Below, in pieces: positions 1 to 7,666 of a stretch of 64,000 nt of DNA. The DNA lies in contig JAIVFU010000033.1 in assembly GCA_020829485.1 (NCBI GenBank), forward strand, positions 1-64,000, read 5' to 3'. The number at the start of each line of letters is the position of its first letter. Within the stretch, counting starts at the first letter, position 1. A program made the position numbers and the translations under genes. The DNA is from Nostoc sp. CHAB 5834 (GTDB taxonomy: Bacteria; Cyanobacteriota; Cyanobacteriia; Cyanobacteriales; Nostocaceae). Below the pieces are notes generated by a model. It was not told where the DNA came from and did no database searches. It saw nothing but the letters and a program-made list of their open reading frames with translations.

Positions 1-62
1 ATATCACCGCAGGCATAAGCATCAACAATTTTCTGGCGCAAGTCGAGAGAGTAGGGTTTCAT
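1..62 (-). CDS. IS630-type transposase, N-terminal fragment (cut by window edge)
   Basis: Only the first 20 codons are visible, starting at the ATG at 62-60. The peptide begins MKPYSLDLRQKIVDAY, which is the typical start of the helix-turn-helix region of cyanobacterial IS630-family transposases. The rest lies beyond base 1, so completeness cannot be judged. It reads in the same direction as the interrupted amine oxidase. Confidence 0.75.
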   Translation of the reverse strand, partial: MKPYSLDLRQKIVDAYACGD

Positions 63-118
63 ACCGACCAGTTATCAGTACAATTGCTCTCTCCTATTGT
101 ACTGCACTGGACTGATAA
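1..118 (-). mobile_element. End of an IS630-family insertion sequence
   Basis: Left fragment of an insertion sequence running off the window start. It holds the first codons of a transposase and, before its start codon, a palindromic end: CAGTACAAT at 76-84 pairs with ATTGTACTG at 96-104, and TTATCAGT at 72-79 pairs with ACTGATAA at 111-118. IS630 elements insert at TA, and a TA lies at 116-117, exactly where the amine oxidase frame stops making sense. The boundary is inferred; the other end is not visible. Confidence 0.7.
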
Positions 119-831
119 GCGCTATACAGCATTTCTTGCAGAATGGGATTAATTTTTGCTTGCTCTAAATACTCTGCAATGGAGGTATTATCTAAAGCGA
201 AAGTTGCCTGATTGTAAGAGCGATAAGTTACATCTCCATCCCCAATGGCAGCTAAATCCTCGTCAATTTTCTGTGCTAAAGGAATGAAGTAATTAATAAT
301 TTCTAATTCGGGAATTTTGCGTCCTTGAAAGTACCATGTTTCTGGCACTAATCCTTTATCAGTAGCGAGTAGATCGACTATTGTTAAACCAAGCTCTTGA
401 GCAAGCGATCGCAATTTCGTATGATCTGTATCAATAAATTCTCCACCAAGTTCCACTGTTACGTCAGTACCTGCTGCGTTGGCTAAACTACGTATCCGAC
501 CACCAACGCGGCTCCTCGCCTCAATGATGTCTACAGGAACCCCAGCTTGACGTAAGCGGTAAGCAGCAGTCAAGCCAGCAATTCCCGCACCCACTACCAG
601 CACTTTGGGAATTGTGGCAAAAGCCGCAGAATCACGTCCATTATGCCAGGTAGCTGTAGCTAATGCGCTTGCTAATCCCAAACCACCATAAAGTATGCGC
701 CGACGAGTGATTCTTTGTTTTAAAATATCAACTATCTCATCGGTAGGAATGCCAGTTTTGAGCGATGCCATCGCAATTTTATAAGCGCGTTGCAAAGATC
801 CCATTAGTGCAGACTTAGCCATTAAGTACAC
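94..831 (-). pseudogene. Flavin amine oxidase, 5' part, cut by IS630 element
   Basis: N-terminal half of an FAD-dependent amine oxidase. An N-terminal RRR stretch followed by a hydrophobic run (about residues 43-62) looks like a Tat-type export signal. The dinucleotide-binding motif VVGAGIAGLTAAYRL follows near residue 80, then the ERxGGR-like segment EARSRVGGRI. Family members are about 450-500 residues; this frame ends after 245. The native sequence runs to about base 118, where the codon for Y (115-117) is followed by a few codons contributed by the insertion sequence and a TAG. The gene is therefore disrupted unless the downstream half is expressed separately. Substrate unknown. Confidence 0.8.
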
Positions 832-1298
832 CCCTATTGCCGCTAATTTTCAAATAATATTAATAATTACAGGTTTAAATTACTTTTTTTATGAAATAAT
901 GAAAATAAATATAAAAAGTAATTAAATTTTTCCTGAAAGCTTTGGTTTACCAAGACTAAATGAAACCAATTCGCAATACTTCGGCTACGCTCAGTATAAG
1001 TTCGCAATTGAATTAAGCCCGACACTAGGGGTGGGGTTTCTACCTACCTTGGAATATAAGGGGAGTGAAAAAGAATGTAGAGACGTAGCATTGCTACGTC
1101 TCTACAAGGGTTCTAGATAACGCTTTAGGTGTGGTTTGTGGGATGCGTAGACGTAGCTTTTGAAATAGCTATAAGCTGATGTGCAGCTAAATTGCATAAC
1201 ACGAAAACGTAAAATTATTGTAGTGCGGGCAACATGAGCGCATCGCATATACAAATTAAATACGCAACAGCTTAAAAACAACAGAGGCTATAAAAAAA
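832..1298. other. Spacer with small dispersed repeats, no gene seen
   Basis: No supported reading frame. It holds a copy of a short repeat (TACTTCGGCTACGCTCAG, about 976-1001, second copy near 7594), a perfect 15-bp-arm palindrome at 1076-1106, and a GCGTAGACGTAGC-type repeat near 1144. AT-rich 5' part probably includes the promoter of the amine oxidase gene. Confidence 0.5.
1076..1106. repeat. Perfect palindrome, 15-bp arms
   Basis: TGTAGAGACGTAGCA, one base, then its exact reverse complement. Related palindromes with GACGCGAT cores occur at 4928-4992, 27674-27693 and about 48095-48118, so this is one of a dispersed family. It could act as a bidirectional terminator. Confidence 0.75.
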
Positions 1299-2780
1299 CT
1301 ACCTAACAGAAAATGCCTCACTGAATCGGCGTGTCACAGGCTCAGTGATGAATGTCAAAATTGACTTTTTACGAGTGACAATTTCACCTGTAGCAGCCAT
1401 CCCTGGTGTGAATTGTACTTCTTGACCCCGCACGATTTCTGAGTGTTTACTTAGCTTAATTCTGGTGGGAAAAACTAAGCCTAATTCTTTATCAACAATT
1501 GCATTTGGGCTGACTTGCGTAACTTCGCCATTCACAGTGCCAAATTCTTGGAAGGGGAAAGTCGCCATTTTCACTTTTGCCTTCATTCCTTGACGAATAA
1601 ATCCAATATCGCGGTTGAGAACTTTCACCTCTAGGAGCATTTCTTCCCCTTCTGGCAAAATTGACAGCAATTCTTCACCTGATTGCACTGGCCCCTTAGT
1701 GGCTTTAATTCTGTAAATCGTACCGGCAACAGGAGCCTCAATCGTTTCTAAAGCTTGCTGCTTCCTCGCCTGCTCTAATTGACCTTGAACAGTTGTTAGT
1801 TCTTCTTTACGCTTGTTAAACTGGGTCAAAATTTCACTTTGGCGCTCTGATGCTACACGCTGGGCTTGGCTGCGTGCAGCATTGTAAGCCTGTTCTGCTT
1901 GGCGAATTTCTTGGACTTGAGCAGCAATATCTTTTTCTAATGATGTGACTCTATCTTGAGCCTCTGTAATTCTATTCTGGACGTTAATCACTTCATCTTG
2001 TGCTTTAGTGATTTCTGTCTGTGTACGAGTTAGTCTTTCTTGGGCATCCAAGTAATCGACACGAGGTACAGCACCAGGAGTAATTAGGGTGCGTAGGCTT
2101 TTTTCCCTTTCTTGTGCAAGTGCTAAATTACTTTCAATTTTAATTCGGATGCTATCTGCATTGACAAGGTTGGTTTTGGCATTGGCAACGCTGCTTTTGG
2201 CATTAACTAAGTTGTCTTGCAACCGAGTCAACCGGACTTTGGCTTGATCTATGAGTGATTGTTGGCGATTTGCTTCTGCTTCCGCCCCTGCTTGACGCGC
2301 TTGGAAGTCTTGCAGGCGGGAGTTTAAAAGTTCATCTTGCAGTTTTGTGCCAGTAGTTTTGCCTCCGATGCGTTCTGCATCCAAACGTTGCAAATCATCC
2401 TGAATCAATCTAGAAGATTTGACTAGGCGGGAAACATCGGTTATTTGCAAGTCTGGATCTTTTTGAACCAAAATTTGACCTTTAGCAACGCGATCGCCTT
2501 CTTTGACTTTAACACCAATAATTAACCCCCCACTCAAAGATGTCACCGGTCTTACCTGTGCAGAAGCAATTAATTCCCCTGGTGCTGTTGCTACTTCATC
2601 TATTTGCGAGAAATACGCCCAGGCGATCGCTCCAAATACAATAACACTGATCGTTCCCGCTAATAATCTAGTGTATAAAGGTGGTAATTCCTGTACCGCT
2701 TTCCCCAATTCATAAGTGAGTTGTTCCTCTGGTTGGGCAAATCGTTCTTTTGTTTGACGTGCCTGAGCAGCATTTACCAT
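1299..2780 (-). CDS. HlyD-family periplasmic adaptor (membrane fusion protein)
   Basis: Adaptor subunit of a type I secretion or efflux system, 493 residues, linking an inner-membrane ABC transporter to an outer-membrane channel. One N-terminal membrane helix (about residues 39-58) is followed by a biotinyl-lipoyl-like half motif (GVKVKEGDRVAKGQILVQ), a long coiled coil (about 130-340, rich in Q, E, A and R), the second lipoyl half (APVAGTIYRI) and a beta-barrel region. I start it at the ATG at 2780. An in-frame ATG at 2828 would add 16 residues, MTNDKGQMTNDKGQ and two more, encoded by the adjacent heptamer array and so very probably artefactual. No partner ABC gene lies next to it; substrate unknown. 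Confidence 0.88.
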   Translation of the reverse strand: MVNAAQARQTKERFAQPEEQLTYELGKAVQELPPLYTRLLAGTISVIVFGAIAWAYFSQIDEVATAPGELIASAQVRPVTSLSGGLIIGVKVKEGDRVAKGQILVQKDPDLQITDVSRLVKSSRLIQDDLQRLDAERIGGKTTGTKLQDELLNSRLQDFQARQAGAEAEANRQQSLIDQAKVRLTRLQDNLVNAKSSVANAKTNLVNADSIRIKIESNLALAQEREKSLRTLITPGAVPRVDYLDAQERLTRTQTEITKAQDEVINVQNRITEAQDRVTSLEKDIAAQVQEIRQAEQAYNAARSQAQRVASERQSEILTQFNKRKEELTTVQGQLEQARKQQALETIEAPVAGTIYRIKATKGPVQSGEELLSILPEGEEMLLEVKVLNRDIGFIRQGMKAKVKMATFPFQEFGTVNGEVTQVSPNAIVDKELGLVFPTRIKLSKHSEIVRGQEVQFTPGMAATGEIVTRKKSILTFITEPVTRRFSEAFSVR

Positions 2781-2784
2781 ATAT

Positions 2785-2876
2785 TTTTGTCCTTTGTCAT
2801 TTGTCATTTGTCCTTTGTCATTCGTCATTTGCCCTAGTTATTCACTAATGACCAATGACTAATGACAAATGACTAT
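2785..2876. repeat. Heptamer tandem array (STRR type)
   Basis: Degenerate TTGTCAT/TTGTCCT units followed by AATGACT/AATGACC units, filling the gap between the HlyD gene and the NmrA-like gene. It extends the HlyD frame artificially and touches the stop codon of the next gene. STRR arrays are typical of heterocystous cyanobacteria. Confidence 0.85.
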
Positions 2877-3752
2877 TTAAACTGCTAAATAGCGCCGCAA
2901 AAAGTTTTCTAATGTCTCCAACTGCAAGTTATAAATCGCCTCCAAATTGGCAATTTCATCTTTTGTACAGAAAAATTCATTGGCTAGCAATGTGCGATAA
3001 GTTCCTAAAGCTTTTTGGATTTGGGGATTAATTAAACCCAATGCACTCTGTAACCCATCAATGGCTAATAGTGGTGAGTTAATTATTACTGGCTGTTTGT
3101 TGAAGATCCGACCAAAAATCCGGGGAATATCTTCTCGTAATAAAATCTCTGGCCCTCCTACTGGTAAAATCTGGTTGCGAGCGCCTTCAACTGTCACAGA
3201 ATCCACGACTATCCTTGCTAAATCATCGGTACTGACAATAGAGGTACGGTTTTTGCGATCGCCAATTAACAAATACAATCCCGTTTGCCGAAATTGTTCT
3301 ACTAGTGGCAGCAAGTTAGATGCTAATCCAGATGGGCGTAAAATAGTGTAATTTAAGCCACTAGCTGACAAATATCGCTCTACTGCTCGTTTGGCTTTAA
3401 ATACAGGAGCATCTTCATATCCGCGATCGGCTCCTAGTACGGAAATAAAGACAAAATGTTCTACACCATTGGCTTTTGCTTGGTCTATTAGTTCAATATT
3501 GGCGCGGTAATCTAAAGATAAAGCATCGCTATCAGAACCGTGGGCGCTGATAACATACTTGACACCCCGACTAGCTTTCTCGATATCTCTTTCTTCTAGC
3601 AAGTCACCGATGAAGATTTCTGCACCCCGGTGTTCTAACTCGCTATAGCGCGATGTCAAGCGGACAAATGCCCGCACAGACTGTTCTCGTTGCCGTAGGA
3701 GTCGCACAACTCTGCGACCGATTCCTCCCGTTGCTCCAGTTATTAGAAACAT
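2877..3752 (-). CDS. NmrA-like NAD(P)-binding reductase (atypical SDR)
   Basis: 291 residues. Begins directly with the dinucleotide-binding motif GATGGIG (residues 6-12), followed by a conserved acidic pair (GDLLEE, about 50) and the atypical SDR pattern NGVEHFVFISVLGAD. It lacks the YxxxK spacing of classical dehydrogenases, as in NmrA/Ycf39-like proteins that act as redox sensors or assembly factors. The frame is full length and close to its start codon context, with no strong ribosome site. It follows the HlyD gene on the same strand across a heptamer array, so co-transcription is uncertain. Function cannot be made more specific from the sequence. Confidence 0.82.
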   Translation of the reverse strand: MFLITGATGGIGRRVVRLLRQREQSVRAFVRLTSRYSELEHRGAEIFIGDLLEERDIEKASRGVKYVISAHGSDSDALSLDYRANIELIDQAKANGVEHFVFISVLGADRGYEDAPVFKAKRAVERYLSASGLNYTILRPSGLASNLLPLVEQFRQTGLYLLIGDRKNRTSIVSTDDLARIVVDSVTVEGARNQILPVGGPEILLREDIPRIFGRIFNKQPVIINSPLLAIDGLQSALGLINPQIQKALGTYRTLLANEFFCTKDEIANLEAIYNLQLETLENFLRRYLAV

Positions 3753-3858
3753 ATAAATACCTAAATTGAATAGTTACAGGGTTTATATAGGGGTTCGCTC
3801 GTTTGTATTTCTATTAGCCAAAAAGTCATACCTTATTTATCTTAATCTCAAAAAATTA

Positions 3859-3886
3859 TCCCCCACATTTTTGTAAATGCAGGGGA
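3859..3886. repeat. Dispersed hairpin, copy 1 (possible terminator)
   Basis: CCCCC-ACATTT-TTG-TAAATGC-A-GGGG type hairpin just 3' of the SAP-domain gene on the minus strand. A near-identical hairpin lies at 5511-5537, just 3' of the S1 homologue. The repeated position after minus-strand genes suggests a terminator role, but there is no clear T run. Confidence 0.6.
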
Positions 3887-3906
3887 TAGGGTAAATGGGA
3901 TTAGTT

Positions 3907-4284
3907 TTACTGGCTCAACAAGTCAACAGCTTGTTCAAGCGACATCTTAGCCTTGTGCAAGTTCAGCAGGTTCTCCTGGTCGTATCGGTCAGGATAGCTC
4001 ATTTTCCTGCCCTCCAAAGTTATTCTAATTAGTGCTGCTTGCTCATCTGTGGGTGAATTCATCTCTTCTATAGCAGAACTGATTATCTGGATAGCGTTAA
4101 AGTTAGGGAATTTTAACCCTTTACCTTGCTTCATTTGTTGCAGGGCTAAAAGTGGAAATGCCATCAGAGTTACGATATACGAGGTTTTGTATCCTGCATT
4201 GCCAGTTGGTTTGATGCCGTATCTACGACACAAGTCGCGTAATTCTTTAATAGTCTTGATTTCAAGTTCGGAACGCGTGAACAT
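3907..4284 (-). CDS. SAP-domain-like small protein
   Basis: 125 residues from the ATG at 4284; an in-frame upstream start at 4362 would add 26 residues of poor composition. The N-terminal region (TIKELRDLCRRYGIKPTGN, then a lysine and a threonine-rich helix) resembles the helix-extended-loop-helix SAP motif that binds nucleic acid. The remainder is helical and lacks any motif I know. It is divergent from a ribbon-helix-helix-like gene at 4413, with about 130 bp between the two starts, an arrangement typical of autoregulated small modules. Could be a plasmid- or phage-derived maintenance gene. Function not assigned. Confidence 0.6.
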   Translation of the reverse strand: MFTRSELEIKTIKELRDLCRRYGIKPTGNAGYKTSYIVTLMAFPLLALQQMKQGKGLKFPNFNAIQIISSAIEEMNSPTDEQAALIRITLEGRKMSYPDRYDQENLLNLHKAKMSLEQAVDLLSQ

Positions 4285-4412
4285 AAAATAGTAGTGTCCA
4301 TTTTTGAAATTGGATATTGGTGGTTGTACTTCCGGCAAGTTGTAGCAACCACCAAAAAACAATTTATTGTTTTGGCACCAAGTAAATCAAGCATTGTTTA
4401 TATTTCTCAATA

Positions 4413-4601
4413 ATGCCTAATCCTAAAGGGAATCCACAAAATTTACAACCAATTAAATCAAATAGAGAAGAATCATTAACAGAGAGAATCAACTTACGCA
4501 TTACCAAAACTATGAAGGAAGAACTATCTACCAAAGATGATCCTCCAGAATTTTGCCGTCGTGCAATCCAGGAAGCGTTAGATAAAGATAGAGAAAAGTA
4601 G
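4413..4601 (+). CDS. Small ribbon-helix-helix-like DNA-binding protein
   Basis: 62 residues. An unstructured basic N-terminus (MPNPKGNPQNLQPIKSNRE) is followed by a strand (INLRIT), a helix (KTMKEEL), a turn and a second helix (PPEFCRRAIQEALDKD), the order expected for a MetJ/Arc-type ribbon-helix-helix. Proteins with this opening recur in cyanobacteria, often annotated as hypothetical. It is divergent from the SAP-domain gene and probably controls that shared intergenic region. No ribosome site is obvious. Antitoxin-like role possible but unproven. Confidence 0.65.
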   Translation: MPNPKGNPQNLQPIKSNREESLTERINLRITKTMKEELSTKDDPPEFCRRAIQEALDKDREK

Positions 4602-4710
4602 TCTCAAAGGGATAGTTGTTACAAGTGTGTAAATTACTGGAATGAGTCAGCAATTAAGCATGTTGCTTTCTGAATATGCTTAATTGCTTGCTAAAAACAC
4701 TGAAATTAGT

Positions 4711-4845
4711 AAGTAAAAGCTGATTTTGCTTGCGGAAAACACCAAAATGAGAAAGCAAACTGGGGTTTGAGAAAGTAAAAGCTGATTTTGCTTGCGGAAA
4801 ACACCAAAATGAGAAAGCAAACTGGGGTTTGAGAAAGTAAAAGCT
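4711..4845. repeat. 62-bp tandem repeat, two copies plus a partial third
   Basis: The units start at 4711, 4773 and 4835 with AAGTAAAAGC and are essentially identical over 62 bp; the third stops after about 11 bases. Flanking sequence (GAAATTAGTAAG, GAGTAAGTC) looks like more degraded copies. The identity of the two units implies a recent duplication. Confidence 0.9.
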
Positions 4846-4927
4846 CCTTTTGAGTAAGTCAAATGCCATTTTGCTTATTAAATTCGACTTGATCAATTTT
4901 TTCGATGCATTAACTAGCTAATCGCAA

Positions 4928-4992
4928 AGACGCGATAAATCGCCGCCTCTACAAAGGACTGATTATTGTAAAGACGGCGATTTATCGCGTCT
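4928..4992. repeat. Inverted repeat, 18-bp perfect arms
   Basis: AGACGCGATAAATCGCCG at 4928-4945 pairs exactly with 4975-4992 across a 29-base loop. Same palindrome family as 1076-1106 and 27674-27693. Confidence 0.85.
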
Positions 4993-5139
4993 CTTGCCTT
5001 AACCGAACCATATTGCCAATGGTGATGTGATAACAAAATCCAGGTTGCAAATTTCGGGGTAAGCGAGTCATAAAGTCAGACAAATTCTTATTTAAACCTT
5101 ATCTAAGTTGAGAATCGTAGTTTTCACCCTCTCCCTAAA

Positions 5140-5209
5140 TCCCTCTCCCAAGTCTGGGAGAGGGAGTTTGAAATTCTGGCTCCCCTTCTCCCACATTTGG
5201 GAGAAGGGG
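5140..5209. repeat. Two adjacent GC-rich hairpins
   Basis: CCCTCTCCCA/TGGGAGAGGG at 5140-5165 and CCCCTTCTCCCA/TGGGAGAAGGGG at 5182-5209. This double hairpin is a common kind of intergenic repeat in Nostoc-like genomes; role unknown. Confidence 0.7.
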
Positions 5210-5510
5210 TTGGGGGATGAGGGCAAATCCTTTTGAAGAACTACAGGTTTCAAGATAGACGTGGTTTAGTCCTCTTCAGAGGACTTTCGCTATTAGCCGT
5301 AGGTTTCTAACCTATGGCGGGTGATGGATTCAAATGTAAGATTGTGGATTAAGTCATTGCAAAATGTGACATTGCCCACCCGTCCGCCTCAGAATAAATT
5401 CTGCGGCTCATAGCGAAAGTCATCTAAAGCTGACTGAAATTCTTGTTTTACCCGTATTTCCCGCCAGAGGCAAGAAAAGAGTCTGTGAAAAGTTTTCCCA
5501 ATTTAAAATC

Positions 5511-5537
5511 CCCCCACATCTTTGTAGATGCAGGGGG
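5511..5537. repeat. Dispersed hairpin, copy 2 (possible terminator)
   Basis: CCCCCACATC-TTT-GTAGATGCAGGGGG, matching the copy at 3859-3886. It sits about 70 bp beyond the stop codon of the minus-strand S1 homologue. Confidence 0.6.
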
Positions 5538-5605
5538 AGTATTAACAATTCAAAATTGTTTCATACGGGGATTTAAACGCTTTGTGCAAACAGCCCACTT
5601 CAAAA

Positions 5606-6508
5606 CTATTCAGCAGCTTTGTTATTAGCTCTATTAGCCCGCGCCTCAGCCGAAGCCATCACCTCATCCATATTCTCTAACACTTCGCCAGGAAAGTTTT
5701 CCAAAATTCTGGTAGAAAGAGCAACCCGCCCTTTACCCTCATCCAAGTCAATAATTACAGCTTTAATTGACTGACCAATTTGAAATACCTTTTCTAATGA
5801 GTCGATGAATTTTTGGCTTACCTGTTTGATATGAAGCAAAGCCCCCATACCATTTAAATCAACAAACACACCAAAAGGTTTGATACCAGTAACTTTACCT
5901 TCCACCAGTTGACCTAGTTCTAACAAGCTGAAGTTGCTAGAACGAGTTGCTAATCGCTGAGAAAGGATGAGTTTGTTGGTGTTTCTATTGATTTCCAAAA
6001 AGCCCACAGTCAGATTTTGACCTTTAAGAGCTTCTAAATTATCACGCTCTGCCAGGTGCGATCGCGGAATAAACCCCCGCAAAGAGAGAATATCGACGGT
6101 GACACCACCTTTATTCACACCCATAACCTTTACTTGCACAGTCTGAGCATTTTCCTGCATTTCGGCCAATCGTTCCCAGATGTTCTGAATTTCCAACTGC
6201 TTTCGAGAAAGGGTGACTTGACCTTCTGCATCCTGATCTCGGATAATCAAAAACTGCATTTCCTCTTGCAATGGCAGCACTTCCGATAAATCGGTAACTG
6301 CTCTCAAAGAAGCCTCATCGCGCGGCAGAAAAGCTGACGACTTGCCACCAATATCGACATAAGCTCCATCATGGTCAAGTTGGAACACTTTGCCATGTAC
6401 AACCTGTCCCTTTTGAAACTGGTAGTCGTGTTTTTCTAGTGCTTTAGCAAAATCGTCCATCGTAAATGACGAATTGGCTGTTTGAGAAAGTTTCGATTCG
6501 GAATTCAT
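5606..6508 (-). CDS. Ribosomal protein S1 homologue (three S1 domains)
   Basis: 300 residues with three consecutive S1 RNA-binding domains (about 31-100, 118-185 and 202-270). The third shows the clearest motif, GKVTGIKPFGVFVDLNGMGALLH split over the usual strands. Cyanobacteria carry short S1 proteins with three domains rather than the six of Escherichia coli S1, and often two paralogues; this resembles the shorter, Rps1B-like type. It would bind mRNA leaders on the 30S subunit. The C-terminus is acidic then alanine/arginine/asparagine rich (ARANRANNKAAE). Single gene flanked by repeats on both sides. Confidence 0.88.
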   Translation of the reverse strand: MNSESKLSQTANSSFTMDDFAKALEKHDYQFQKGQVVHGKVFQLDHDGAYVDIGGKSSAFLPRDEASLRAVTDLSEVLPLQEEMQFLIIRDQDAEGQVTLSRKQLEIQNIWERLAEMQENAQTVQVKVMGVNKGGVTVDILSLRGFIPRSHLAERDNLEALKGQNLTVGFLEINRNTNKLILSQRLATRSSNFSLLELGQLVEGKVTGIKPFGVFVDLNGMGALLHIKQVSQKFIDSLEKVFQIGQSIKAVIIDLDEGKGRVALSTRILENFPGEVLENMDEVMASAEARANRANNKAAE

Positions 6509-6558
6509 GACTTTTGAAGATTAATTTTTATTTGATATGGTGCAACTGGAGTTTAAGA

Positions 6559-6620
6559 TTGTCATTAGTCATTTGTCCTTTGCTAATGACTAATGACTAA
6601 TGACTAATGACTAATGACTA
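6559..6620. repeat. Heptamer tandem array
   Basis: TTGTCATTAG start, then at least five perfect TAATGAC units. The last unit supplies the TAG stop codon (6618-6620, minus strand) of the dienelactone hydrolase gene. Confidence 0.9.
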
Positions 6621-7358
6621 ATTCAGTTGACTAAAGAGTTGTTGGACTTGCTCCCAAGCATCAGCAGCAGCTTTAGGATTATAACTGCCACGACGGTCAC
6701 AGAAAAATCCGTGATCAGCTCCATCGTAGCGAAACACACGATGAGGAATTTTATATTTTTCTAACTCTGCTTCAATTTCATCTACTTGTTCGGGTGGGAT
6801 GCTAGCATCTTCTCTACCAAAGAAGGCATAGAGAGTCCCTGGAATTTCTCTGGTGCGGGTAACAGTGGGAGTTACACCTCCTGGTGTGCGAGTGGTAATT
6901 CCAGCACCGTAGAAGGAAGCCGTAGCTTTAATATCTGGTAAGGTAGCTGCAAGATATGCGACATGACCGCCAAAGCAGAAGCCAATACAACCAAAACTAT
7001 CTTTTTTCACTTGCGGCAGATTTTTGAGGTAGTCAATTGCTAATTGAATATCGCTCAATAACTCTGAGGCTTTAGTTTGCATGGCGTAGCCTCTGCCCGT
7101 TTCAATATCTTCGGGTGTGTATCCGGTTTCAAAGCCAGGAGCAGTCCGTTGAAAAAGTGCAGGTGCGATTGCTACATATCCAAGTTTGGCAATTCGTTCT
7201 GTAACATCCCGAATGTGAACGTTAACACCAAAAATCTCTTGTAATACTACGACTCCTGGGTAAGAGCCAAAAGAATTTGGCTCTGCCAAATAAGCATATA
7301 CTTGAATATTATCTTGCAAAAGATTAACCGTTGTGGTAATTAATGCTTGCTCTGTCAT
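6618..7358 (-). CDS. Dienelactone hydrolase family protein
   Basis: 246 residues, alpha/beta hydrolase of the carboxymethylenebutenolidase type. The catalytic triad is visible: Cys128 in GFCFGG, Asp184 in FGREDASIP and His216 in DGADHGFF. Family members hydrolyse lactones and small esters in the cytoplasm; a specific substrate cannot be inferred. Length is normal. Standalone gene, reading away from the GntR-type regulator at 7667, with which it shares a 300-bp divergent spacer. Confidence 0.9.
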   Translation of the reverse strand: MTEQALITTTVNLLQDNIQVYAYLAEPNSFGSYPGVVVLQEIFGVNVHIRDVTERIAKLGYVAIAPALFQRTAPGFETGYTPEDIETGRGYAMQTKASELLSDIQLAIDYLKNLPQVKKDSFGCIGFCFGGHVAYLAATLPDIKATASFYGAGITTRTPGGVTPTVTRTREIPGTLYAFFGREDASIPPEQVDEIEAELEKYKIPHRVFRYDGADHGFFCDRRGSYNPKAAADAWEQVQQLFSQLN

Positions 7359-7666
7359 AATAATTTTACCAGTGCTGTATGATTAGCCGTGTCTTTATTT
7401 GATATAACTATGCCAGTATGCCCAGGTCATTTCCATTTAAATTATCAATTACCAATAGGAGCGCATTAGAAATTTGTACCAGAAAAACTTTATATGTAAA
7501 TAAAATATTTGACATGTAGCAAATGCAGCTGGTCACTAAAGGAGGGCTGAGTTAAAAGTGCTGTGTGCTGAGTAGTAAACCAACACTCCCCACTACTTCG
7601 GCTTCGCTCAGTACAAGTCCCCACTCCCCACTCCCACTCCCCACTCAGTATTCAGGAGGTTTGCTG
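7359..7666. other. Divergent spacer
   Basis: Holds both promoters, not resolved. The 3' part (about 7588-7650) is a CCCCACT heptamer array interrupted by a small dispersed repeat (ACTTCGGCTTCGCTCAG, about 7594-7618). Confidence 0.5.

Larger units (their letters stand above)
4602..5605. other. Repeat field without supported genes
   Basis: About 1 kb with no convincing gene: the open frames here are by-products of repeats. From left to right it holds a 62-bp tandem repeat (4711-4845), a long inverted repeat (4928-4992), two GC-rich hairpins (5140-5165 and 5182-5209), a pair of distant inverted arms (GACTTTCGCTAT near 5283 and ATAGCGAAAGTC near 5410) that may bound a small mobile unit, and a dispersed hairpin (5511-5537). 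Confidence 0.6.

Noticed and set aside
4170..4394. 74-codon minus-strand frame overlapping the SAP-domain gene
   Set aside because: Different frame from the SAP motif and low-quality composition; regarded as a shadow.
4654..4896. Overlapping minus-strand frames of 80 and 60 residues with repeated LLSHFGVFRKQNQLLL peptides
   Set aside because: They arise from the 62-bp tandem repeat read in different frames; no ribosome site and no protein-like conservation.
5443..5628. 61-codon plus-strand frame
   Set aside because: Overlaps a dispersed hairpin and the S1 gene end; composition not convincing.
7081..7110. GGCGTAGCCTCTGCCCG within the dienelactone hydrolase gene, like a small dispersed repeat
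   Set aside because: Match to the repeat is partial and the encoded segment keeps the family length, so insertion is not supported.
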